In this document: positions 57,363 through 64,000 of the stretch, in pieces
Layout: every line of letters begins with the position of its first letter
Position numbering within the stretch: position 1 is the first letter of the stretch
NCBI GenBank assembly: GCA_045597345.1
Contig: JAZLJW010000110.1
Span: 1 to 64,000, forward strand
Reading direction: 5' to 3'
Source of the DNA: Treponema_I sp045597345
Lineage (GTDB): Bacteria > Spirochaetota > Spirochaetia > Treponematales > Treponemataceae
Length of the DNA: 64,000 nt
Translations under genes and position numbers: made by a program
Notes under the pieces: generated by a model
Database searches by the model: none
What the model was told of the DNA's origin: nothing
Seen by the model: the letters and a program-made list of their open reading frames with translations, nothing else

Positions 57363-57536
57363 ATGTTTTTCTGTCCAAAATGCAAACAGGAAATAATCTA
57401 TAAAGCAGTATCGCCAACAGAACAGGCAGTATGCGATCCTGAACTGAAAACCGTAATAACGCAAAGCGGCCATAGAATCATGGCGTACAGTCTGCACGAA
57501 TGCCGGGGTATACTAAATGCCGAAGATAACAAATAA
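57363..57536 (+). CDS. zinc-ribbon mini-protein
   Basis: 57 residues from ATG 57363 after GGGGG. FFCPKCKQEI is one Cys pair; CDPE and HECRG could complete a site. Overlaps the small terminase start by 20 nt. Function unknown. Confidence 0.5.
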   Translation: MFFCPKCKQEIIYKAVSPTEQAVCDPELKTVITQSGHRIMAYSLHECRGILNAEDNK

Positions 57537-58287
57537 CGAATACACTCATGAAAAACTTATCGCTGAACTGTATGAAGTAAATCCGAAAACGGGTAAATTT
57601 TTCAAAGTAGATATAAATGACGGATCTATTGATTGGGGGGACGTTAAGAAACCTCTGTGTAGATTATTCTGTTACTACTACACTCTTAATAATGCTCCAT
57701 CATTTCATAATGCTGCAGAATCCTACAGAAAATGTGGTAAAAAGTTCAAAAAATCGCAAGATTATGCACAAAATGCGCTTTCTTTTAGAAGAAATAACCC
57801 AGAAATTGACGTTTTTATTAAAAATTATGAAGAAAACCAAATAAAATCAGAGATTTCTACTGCAGCTGATGCAGTTAGACGCATGAAAGTCATTCAGGCT
57901 ACCTACAATCCAAAGGATTTGTTTGAATCTGTTGAAATTGATACTGAAAAAGGCTCATTTACTACATCGCAGATTAAAAATCTTGAAGATATTCCTGACG
58001 ATTTGGCCGTAGCTGTAATAGAAAATATAGATTTTAAGGGCGGTGTCGGTAAGCCTGTTTTCGTTTTGGCCAGTAAATCAAAGGCTCAGGATGACATTCT
58101 CAAGATGGATGAAAAGCAGCGGCTTGCTGACTCCGCCGGATCTGATGGATACAACGTACAGACCACTGCTGAAATAATCAAAGGCAAAATGACAGTACAG
58201 ACAACTATTATTGCCGGTAATCAGGAACTTGCGGAACAGGCAGATTGTGTGACCGTTAGCAAAGCGGAAATACCAGAAGAAGATTAA
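57517..58287 (+). CDS. terminase small subunit
   Basis: 256 residues. N-terminal HTH-like part (APSFHNAAESYRKCGKKF, KSQDYAQNALSFRRNNPEI), central coiled coil and oligomerisation part. The position directly before the large subunit and this layout fit TerS, which finds the packaging site. C-terminal 60 residues are beta-rich and acidic. Confidence 0.65.
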   Translation: MPKITNNEYTHEKLIAELYEVNPKTGKFFKVDINDGSIDWGDVKKPLCRLFCYYYTLNNAPSFHNAAESYRKCGKKFKKSQDYAQNALSFRRNNPEIDVFIKNYEENQIKSEISTAADAVRRMKVIQATYNPKDLFESVEIDTEKGSFTTSQIKNLEDIPDDLAVAVIENIDFKGGVGKPVFVLASKSKAQDDILKMDEKQRLADSAGSDGYNVQTTAEIIKGKMTVQTTIIAGNQELAEQADCVTVSKAEIPEED

Positions 58288-58292
58288 CTATT

Positions 58293-59888
58293 ATGTGGAC
58301 TGCTGAAGAAAGACTGAATTACATCTACGCCTTTGTGCAGTTCGATATGAAAGATATACGGCTGGACTTCTGGCAGGATGCATTTATAAAGAGTAAGGCT
58401 AGATATTCATGCATTCTAAAAAGTAGGCGTACTGGATTCTCATTCGCAACAGGTCTTAAAGGTATAGCCAAAAGTCAGGATTCTGACAGAAGTAAGTACG
58501 TAAAACAGTTCGTATCATACAATGAGTCAGATGCCGTAGAAAAAATCAGGTATGCAAGGGAATTCTACGATTCAATACCAAAGCAGTATAAAAAGCCGTT
58601 AGTACACAGTAATGCTACAGAACTTGAGTTCTTGGATACAAACGGCAAAACGACTTCGCGCCTGATATCAATGCCATGTAGACCACCGCGCGGTAAGGGT
58701 GGGGATATAAGCCTCGATGAATACGCTATCTATCTGCCGAAAGTGTCTAATCAGATATACACGGCAGCTTTGTTTGTTATAATGCGCGGTGGATGTATCG
58801 AAGTAGGTTCTACGCCACTTGGAACAATCGGCAAGTTTTACGAAATCTGTACACGTCCTGATGATTTTCCGGACTATGAACGCTATAACGTTCCGTGGTG
58901 GTATGCTCAGGCTCTTTGTGTTGACGTACCTGGGGCGGTGAAAGAAGCGAAGGAAATGACTACGGAAGAACGTGTTGAGCGTTTTGGAACAGATACCCTG
59001 AAATCAATTTTCCGTAACTCTACGCTTGAGGACTTTCAGCAGGAATGTGAATGTACATTCATTGACTCTGCAGAGTCTTATATCTCACTGGAACTGATAT
59101 GGCAGAATACGCCCGGCAGACGTGAAGAGGATATACCACCGGACAATTTGACAGATGATGAATACTTTAACTTTGGCCGTAACGTTGAAATAAGGCCTTT
59201 TAGAACTACTGACGATGCCATATTGGGATATAACCCTGAATTACATGGTGAAGTCTTGTATTTTGGGTATGACGTATCAAAGACACGTGACGCTACGGCA
59301 TTTTATATACATGGAATTGTAAACGGTAAAAAGCGCGTATTCTACCGCGAAGAGATGCGAAGTGTAAGCTATGAAAATCAGATAGACAATGTACGTAAGC
59401 TGTACAGGAATCTTCCGATTTTCCGTGGTTGTATGGACTGTACCGGTATGGGTGCGCCTGTATTTGAAACATTACACAATGAGTTTGGTGACCGTATCGA
59501 AGGCGTAGACTTTACGCTTGCCAGTAAAGAAACTATGGCAATGTCTGTAAAGTTCGGGCTTGAAAAGAAAGAGTTTGAACTTGAAAACGACAGGGATTTT
59601 CATAATCAGATTCATAGCATTAAGAGACTGCCGTCTACCGGTGGCCATTTCCGGTATGATGCAGAACGCAGTGAAAAAGGCCATGCCGATAGTTTCTGGG
59701 CTTGTGCTATGGCTAATCTTGCAAGCATTAACGCTATGGACGTAAAGAAGGATTTTTATAAAGAATATCACGAAAGGAAAATGAGCGAAAATAACACCAT
59801 TGAAGTGGTAACGGATCCGGCAACAGTTGCAGCAATAACAAGAAAAGGTAAGTCTGCATCAAGCGTGTTGAGAAGTTTCCGCGGTTAA
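58293..59888 (+). CDS. terL: terminase large subunit
   Basis: 531 residues. ATPase: SRRTGFSFATGLKGI in the Walker A place (a deviant form), ISLDEYAIY as Walker B, VGSTPLGT motif III. Nuclease: FGYDVSKTRDATAF, DCTGMG and HADSFWACAM supply three Asp. Packages DNA through the portal. Starts 5 nt after TerS. Confidence 0.85.
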   Translation: MWTAEERLNYIYAFVQFDMKDIRLDFWQDAFIKSKARYSCILKSRRTGFSFATGLKGIAKSQDSDRSKYVKQFVSYNESDAVEKIRYAREFYDSIPKQYKKPLVHSNATELEFLDTNGKTTSRLISMPCRPPRGKGGDISLDEYAIYLPKVSNQIYTAALFVIMRGGCIEVGSTPLGTIGKFYEICTRPDDFPDYERYNVPWWYAQALCVDVPGAVKEAKEMTTEERVERFGTDTLKSIFRNSTLEDFQQECECTFIDSAESYISLELIWQNTPGRREEDIPPDNLTDDEYFNFGRNVEIRPFRTTDDAILGYNPELHGEVLYFGYDVSKTRDATAFYIHGIVNGKKRVFYREEMRSVSYENQIDNVRKLYRNLPIFRGCMDCTGMGAPVFETLHNEFGDRIEGVDFTLASKETMAMSVKFGLEKKEFELENDRDFHNQIHSIKRLPSTGGHFRYDAERSEKGHADSFWACAMANLASINAMDVKKDFYKEYHERKMSENNTIEVVTDPATVAAITRKGKSASSVLRSFRG

Positions 59889-59997
59889 TGTAAGATATTA
59901 AACAAGAAGAAGAAATACACCATACCCTTAAAACAGGCTCTGACCGGCTCATAGAAGGGCGTAGACGCATTTTATCCGCATGGGGGGGTGTATTTAT

Positions 59998-61635
59998 ATG
60001 CCAGAGATTAAACAAGAGCCTATTAACCTTGAAAGAGAATTACGCAAGGTAATTTCAAAGGATAGACGCAATCAGCGTACCGGTCAGAATAAAGAATCAG
60101 AATATTTCCATCAGACTGAAAACGGTTTTCAATCATCTTTTTTTGACCGTACAACATTGGTACAGAATGGATACGGAGCGTTAAGGACTGCTGACCGTAG
60201 ACTTAACCGGGCTGTAGACTGCAATACCCTTAGACGTGTCGCACAAAAGGCTTGGATTATCAACGCGTGTATCATCAATGTACAGGATAAAATCAAGCCG
60301 TATCTGAAACCGTCTACAGATGCAAATGCCCGCGGATTTATAGTCCATCGCAAGGGCGAAAAAATATCAAAGGTTGCCGGTAAAGAATCAAAGGAACGCA
60401 CCAACATTGAGCAGTTTATTCTGCAGACCGGACTGGAGAAAGACAGCGACAGGGATAACTATCAGCGTTTCGCAATGAAAATTATCCGCGACTACCTTAC
60501 TTTGGATCAGGTCGCAACAGAAATCGGCCAACAAAGAAACGGAAAGCCGTACGCATTTTGGGCAGTTGATGCAGCCACAATTGAACGCGTACTACCTAAT
60601 CAGGATAACCCTGATAACATCAAATTTGTTCAGGTTGTAGATGAATCTCCGGTAGCCTATTATCCTGAAGGAACCCTTATATTTGACTACCAGAACCCTA
60701 GAACAGATGTAAAGTATTCATTCTATGGTTTTAGCCGCGTGGAACAGGCCATAGACCTTGTTACTTCTGCAATCAATACATTTTATTACAATGCCGGATT
60801 TTTTACGGAAAACAAACTTCCGCGCGGTATGCTGCTGATTCAGGGCAATGCAAGTCAGGAAACCGTTGAAATGATGGAAGATTACCTTTGCGACATTATG
60901 AGTGGTAATCCTGCTCAGCAGTGGCGTATACCGATTATACCGGCCGGTGGTGGTACTAGCGGTGATACTGCAAACAACATTGAATGGAAACAGCTTGGCG
61001 GTACTAACCAGGAAATGCAGTTTTCTCAGTGGTTGGACTTCCTTGTATCAGGTATTGTATGTCTTTTCGGCTGTAGTGTTGATGAACTCGGACTTTCAAG
61101 CGGTAAATCTCAGGCAATTATTGACAATGATAAATCAGGAATGTTGCGTGAAAGTAAAAGCAATATTCTTGGTACAACTCTCGCATTCTTGCAGTCATAT
61201 ACAAACCGTATCCTGGAAGTTATTTTCCCTGATTGGGAAATGGAGTTTGTAGGATATGAAAAAGATGATCCGAATGCACTTACCGACATTGCAAAGAAAA
61301 AACTCGAATCCTACATGACACTTAACGAAGTACGTAAAGAAATGGGGCTGAAACCTATAGACCAGGAATGGGCTGATGTCTGCCCGGCTAATCCACAGTT
61401 TACTCAGATGTATCAGGCTGCAAATGCTCAGAATATGGGTGGTGATGGCGGTATGGAAGATATGGGGGACTTTGGCGATGAACCCGGAGAAGATGGCAGA
61501 GAAGATACACCGGAAGTTGATGAGGATGCATGGGGCGATATTGACGATGCAGCCGGAGACGGTGGAGAACCTAGGCAGACGCAGAAATCGCTTACCAATG
61601 CGGTAGAAATTAACAAGTCTATGCTTATGATTTGA
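59998..61635 (+). CDS. portal protein
   Basis: 545 residues. Helical wing and stem, RVEQAIDLVTSAINTFYYNAGFF and LVSGIVCLFGCSVDELGLSSGKSQ are typical portal stretches; the last 90 residues are acidic with DDAAGDGGE. A G7 tract is the Shine-Dalgarno for ATG 59998. Follows terL. Forms the twelve-fold ring for DNA entry. Confidence 0.8.
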   Translation: MPEIKQEPINLERELRKVISKDRRNQRTGQNKESEYFHQTENGFQSSFFDRTTLVQNGYGALRTADRRLNRAVDCNTLRRVAQKAWIINACIINVQDKIKPYLKPSTDANARGFIVHRKGEKISKVAGKESKERTNIEQFILQTGLEKDSDRDNYQRFAMKIIRDYLTLDQVATEIGQQRNGKPYAFWAVDAATIERVLPNQDNPDNIKFVQVVDESPVAYYPEGTLIFDYQNPRTDVKYSFYGFSRVEQAIDLVTSAINTFYYNAGFFTENKLPRGMLLIQGNASQETVEMMEDYLCDIMSGNPAQQWRIPIIPAGGGTSGDTANNIEWKQLGGTNQEMQFSQWLDFLVSGIVCLFGCSVDELGLSSGKSQAIIDNDKSGMLRESKSNILGTTLAFLQSYTNRILEVIFPDWEMEFVGYEKDDPNALTDIAKKKLESYMTLNEVRKEMGLKPIDQEWADVCPANPQFTQMYQAANAQNMGGDGGMEDMGDFGDEPGEDGREDTPEVDEDAWGDIDDAAGDGGEPRQTQKSLTNAVEINKSMLMI

Positions 61636-61645
61636 TGTAGTGTTT

Positions 61646-61675
61646 AGGGCGTAGTTTTTGCTACGCCTTATTTTT
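61646..61675. terminator. terminator after portal
   Basis: AGGGCGTAG (61646-61654) with CTACGCCTT (61661-61669) and A, then five T. Also lies at the 3' end of the leftward repressor. Confidence 0.75.
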
Positions 61676-61985
61676 CGCTAGCAGCGGCCGCAAGCATTAT
61701 TTGAATCATTGCTTTATTTGATTCATCCAGAAGCCGGTAATTGCGTATCAGTTCAGTTTCTTCACAGGATAATCCTTCTTGAATGTTTCCGGAGATAAGA
61801 TATTCAACAGAAACATTAAGAGCTGTAGCAATTTTGTAGGCAACTTCTACGCTCGGTGTTGTGTGCTTTGATATTCCATTACATATGGAAGCATAATTCA
61901 AATCACTTTTTATACACAATTCTTTAAGTTGAATTCCTTGATACTCAAGTTCTGATTTTACGTTTTCCCAAAACATACTTTTCAT
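61668..61985 (-). CDS. XRE-type repressor of Rha switch
   Basis: 105 residues. LKELCIKSDLNYASICNGISK is the HTH and IATALNVSVEYLISG the next helix. Divergent from the Rha gene with inverted repeats between. A second self-contained control pair, placed between portal and capsid genes. Confidence 0.65.
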   Translation of the reverse strand: MKSMFWENVKSELEYQGIQLKELCIKSDLNYASICNGISKHTTPSVEVAYKIATALNVSVEYLISGNIQEGLSCEETELIRNYRLLDESNKAMIQIMLAAAASEK

Positions 61986-62037
61986 ATCGGTAAGCTAACA
62001 TTTTTGTTTACAGAATACTTGATAAATTTAGAAATGT

Positions 62038-62086
62038 GTTATAAAGTATTTTTATAACTAACAAATATGTTATTGAATATTGTTAG
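62038..62086. promoter_or_regulatory. operator dyads of Rha switch
   Basis: GTTATAAA (62038-62045) with TTTATAAC (62051-62058), and CTAACAA (62058-62064) with TTGTTAG (62080-62086). Two inverted repeats side by side between repressor and leader. Confidence 0.55.
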
Positions 62087-62119
62087 TAACTATCAGATTT
62101 ACCACCTGATTGATAAAGC

Positions 62120-62225
62120 ACAAAGTGAATAAAGAATCCTTAATGAAGGGAATTATAGTAACTGTTTACTTTGTGGCAGTTCGCGTCTGGTAAACGCAAT
62201 AATTTCTTTCATTAAGGATTTTTTT
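62120..62225 (+). promoter_or_regulatory. Rha leader with interleaved terminator/antiterminator arms
   Basis: CACAAAGT (62120-62127), AATCCTTAATGAA (62135-62147), ACTTTGTG (62168-62175), TTCATTAAGGATT (62208-62220) then T. First pairs with third, second with fourth (13 bp perfect). The stems cross, so they compete or form a pseudoknot. GGAGG of Rha follows. Confidence 0.65.
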
Positions 62226-62243
62226 TATCCTACGGAGGTTTTC

Positions 62244-62822
62244 ATGGAGCTATCAGTCATTGATAAGAAGTTAGCAATGGATTCTAGGGATATTGCGAAA
62301 TTAACAAGCAAAAGACATGACCATGTTATTCGTGATATTAGGAATATGTATGAGAAATTAGGTGTACCCAAAATTGGGTTTACCTATAAGGATTGTCAGA
62401 ATAAGGATAGACCTTATTATCTTTTAGATTATTCAGATACAATTACACTTCTTACCGGTTATTCAGTTGAGTTACGGAAGGCTGTTGTAGACCGTTGGAT
62501 TTATCTTGAAAAGCATCATAAGCAGGAACGCCAAAAATCAATAGATGTAAGAAATAGCTTTACAGAAACTCTTGCTGATCATGGTTATAAAAAACAATAC
62601 GAATACATCCAGACTACAAAGCAGATGAAAAAATCCCTTGATATCAACCATAAGAAAGATGAAATGACGGCAAATGAACTTGATAAAGTTGCTGCAAGTG
62701 AGGCCCTGGCAAGAGTATTCCTTACAGATGAAAATGGGTATCACGAAGTAAACCCGGTATGCATTGAAGCAAGTAAAGTTATTGCAGATGCAATTATCGA
62801 AAGAAAAAAGAAAACTGCATAA
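62244..62822 (+). CDS. Rha family regulator
   Basis: 192 residues. MDSRDIAKLTSKRHDHVIRDI, FTYKDCQNKDRPYYLLDYSDT and LLTGYSVELRKAVVDRWIYLE are the Rha (pRha) domain; C-terminal 90 residues are helical and basic. Rha proteins interfere with phage growth in some hosts and act as regulators. CGGAGG 7 nt before ATG. Confidence 0.8.
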   Translation: MELSVIDKKLAMDSRDIAKLTSKRHDHVIRDIRNMYEKLGVPKIGFTYKDCQNKDRPYYLLDYSDTITLLTGYSVELRKAVVDRWIYLEKHHKQERQKSIDVRNSFTETLADHGYKKQYEYIQTTKQMKKSLDINHKKDEMTANELDKVAASEALARVFLTDENGYHEVNPVCIEASKVIADAIIERKKKTA

Positions 62823-62912
62823 GTTTTATATATAGATTACTCTTATGAGTAAGTAATTTCTCAACTATGCGGATCCGCGTGTTCCAAGACTTGAATCCGC
62901 AAGGAGGTACCA

Positions 62913-63635
62913 ATGAGTACATTTAATCAATCGGAAACATCCGAAAAATCTTTACAAATTTTACCACAAAGTGAAAAATTTGTAACCACCAAATAACTTG
63001 CTGATGTTTTAGGAGTTGATAAAGCGACAATCTCAAGAGCTATTCAAGCTGTAAATTATAACCTTTGCAGTACTGCAAAGGTTCAAGTAAAGAATGGAAA
63101 AGCAACATATCTTAATGAGCAGCAAGCAACATTAATTAAACAGGAAATTCAGAAACATCATAACCTTGCAAACCGACAGATTGATGCAGTTACCACTGAT
63201 TATGAAATGGAACTCATGACTCAGAAGGTCATTGCGTATCATGCTCAGAAGGCAGAAGAGTTCCGTCTACGCGCTGAACAGGCAGAAAAAACAATCGAAC
63301 TGCAAGCTCCAAAAGTAGAAGTATTTGACCGGATCTGTAACGCTGAAAACCTTAAACCGGTTGAAACCGTAGCCACTAACCTGGGATACGGCAAAAACAG
63401 TTTCTTTGCACTGATGCGCGGTATGGGTATTTTCTTTTACTCTGCAAAGGATTCAAACGGCAGAAAGTGCAACTTGCCTAAACAGGAATACAAAGACCGC
63501 GGATATTTTGTAACCAAAGAAGAACCGTATACAAGCGGTGAAAAAGACTATCTGTACACAAAAATCTACGTAACCGGCAAGGGTGAAGCGTGGCTTGCAA
63601 AAATTCTCTGTGAAAACGATGTAAAAGAGGCCTGA
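62913..63635 (+). pseudogene. KilAC-type antirepressor broken by one stop codon
   Basis: A hairpin TGCGGAT/ATCCGCA and AAGGAGGT precede ATG 62913. After 27 codons an in-frame TAA (62994-62996) stands where the sequence TTK-x-LADVLGVDKATISR calls for Glu (GAA). The frame then runs on through an HTH and a C-terminal KilAC part (VEVFDRICNAENLKPVETVA, GMGIFFYS) to 63635. A start within 211 nt after the stop is missing; ATG 63207 would give only the C-terminal 142 residues. Confidence 0.65.
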
Positions 63636-63638
63636 AAG

Positions 63639-63743
63639 ATGAAAACGATTAAAGCACTGTTTATGTATCTGTGTCTGCCGGGTATCTACAAAGAGTCAAT
63701 AAATACGGCAATACAGACATTCTACACACTTACGGGTAAATAG
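63639..63743 (+). CDS. 34-residue conserved peptide, copy 2
   Basis: Begins MKTIKALFMYLCLPGIY; nearly identical in DNA and protein to the frame at 870-968, with a longer end (TLTGK). Starts 3 nt after the antirepressor stop. The repeated pairing with an antirepressor points to a functional two-gene unit. Confidence 0.6.
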   Translation: MKTIKALFMYLCLPGIYKESINTAIQTFYTLTGK

Positions 63744-63765
63744 GTTAAAATATCAGGTGATACGA

Positions 63766-63822
63766 TGTGCACTCTTAGAGGCAGCCAGCAGACCGATCCG
63801 GTTTTGTTTGCTGCCTTTTTTT
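63766..63822 (+). promoter_or_regulatory. late leader unit 4: box plus terminator hairpin
   Basis: ATGTGCACTCTTAGAGGCAG-like box (63766-63784), hairpin GGCAGC/GCTGCC and seven T. The methyltransferase gene starts 28 nt on. Fourth member of the family. Confidence 0.55.
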
Positions 63823-63849
63823 CTTATATCTTCGGGGAAATGAGAGTTT

Positions 63850-64000
63850 ATGATTGATTTAAGACATGGTGATTGTTTGGAATTGATGAAAGATATTCCA
63901 AATAAAAGTATTGATTTAATTTTGACCGATCCTCCGTACGGAACTACTTCTTGTAGATGGGATTCTGTAATTCCATTTGAACCTATGTGGGAACAACTTA
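63850..64000 (+). CDS. adenine/N4-cytosine DNA methyltransferase, 5' part
   Basis: First 50 residues; runs off the window. LRHGDCLELMKDIPNKSIDLILTDPPYG: the DPPY catalytic motif follows the motif order seen in beta-class enzymes. A second DNA modification gene beside the C5 enzyme at 50929. Confidence 0.8.
   Translation, partial: MIDLRHGDCLELMKDIPNKSIDLILTDPPYGTTSCRWDSVIPFEPMWEQL

Noticed and set aside
62994..62996. Stop-codon reassignment of TAA to Glu
   Set aside because: TAA ends many intact genes here with normal C-termini, so general recoding is excluded; a single mutation or local read-through remains.
1..64000. CRISPR array
   Set aside because: No regularly spaced direct repeats with unique spacers; the five copies of the 13-mer are 0.6 to 6.5 kb apart.
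1..64000. rRNA genes or insertion sequences
   Set aside because: No rRNA-like stretch and no transposase with terminal repeats; the only recombinases are the intact integrase and the fragment at 6801.

Overview
The window is almost entirely the genome of a temperate, contractile-tailed (myovirus-type) phage. It carries terminase, portal, protease-scaffold, capsid, tail sheath, tail tube, tape measure, spike, gp25-, gpJ- and gpI-type baseplate genes and tail fibre genes. It also carries a tyrosine integrase, four small XRE-type repressors, several antirepressor-type genes and a RecT/YqaJ recombination set. The host cannot be proved from sequence. AT-rich coding DNA, strong Shine-Dalgarno sites, tRNAs without an encoded CCA, G-homopolymer tracts and a DUF261-like lysis gene fit a gut or rumen spirochaete of the Treponema type best; a Clostridia-like host is the main alternative. 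The attachment site lies between phage genes and contains only the 3' half of a tRNA-Pro(CGG). This looks like attP, so the sequence is probably a circular or free phage genome opened between portal and capsid, not an integrated prophage end. LAYOUT. 0-1.7 kb: BRO-type antirepressor, a 32-residue peptide gene, and a gene remnant. 1.7-13.3 kb: protease-scaffold, major capsid protein with an Ig-like domain, connector genes, an accessory block (broken pyocin-knob fibre gene, broken recombinase, holin-like and lipase genes), two large proteins sharing a domain, and tail completion. 13.4-28.6 kb: tail terminator-like, sheath, tube, chaperones, tape measure and baseplate, including a baseplate protein with five InlB-type repeats, and a tail fibre. 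A silent alternative fibre C-terminus lies in inverted orientation directly behind the fibre gene (28.56-28.87 kb). 28.9-32.7 kb: a small-RNA candidate, a membrane LuxR-type regulator, a sigma-like protein and a set of small phage proteins. 32.7-35.4 kb: RHH and small genes on the minus strand, attP, integrase. 35.5-38.9 kb: repressors and a minus-strand lysis cassette that includes two almost fully overlapping spanin-like frames. 38.9-42.0 kb: excisionase-like gene, a large structured non-coding region of about 550 nt, and a chain of tiny overlapping Cys-rich and membrane genes. 42.0-50.3 kb: repressor/ORF6C regulator switch, YqaJ nuclease, Lar-like, DEDDh exonuclease, RecT, HNH-like, DUF1351, initiator with candidate origin, DnaC-like loader and SSB. 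50.4-54.0 kb: an HNH endonuclease and a C5-cytosine methyltransferase with an intein exactly at the catalytic Cys, followed by a run of overlapping short frames that look like separate target-recognition modules, two with poly-G tracts. 54.0-57.5 kb: M23 peptidase, ThyX-like, small genes and a tRNA cluster. 57.5-61.6 kb: terminase and portal. 61.6-64.0 kb: a second repressor/Rha switch, an antirepressor gene broken by one stop codon, a second copy of the short peptide gene, and the start of an adenine-type methyltransferase. HOW IT WORKS TOGETHER (inference). Each repressor is flanked by inverted-repeat operators. At least two antirepressor-type genes are preceded by leaders in which terminator and antiterminator arms interleave. 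Late genes repeatedly follow a promoter-like plus terminator unit. The strongest candidates for something not described before are the modular, phase-variable-looking methyltransferase array, the structured RNA at 39.45-39.99 kb, the fibre inversion cassette, and a five-copy 13-bp repeat confined to the early region.
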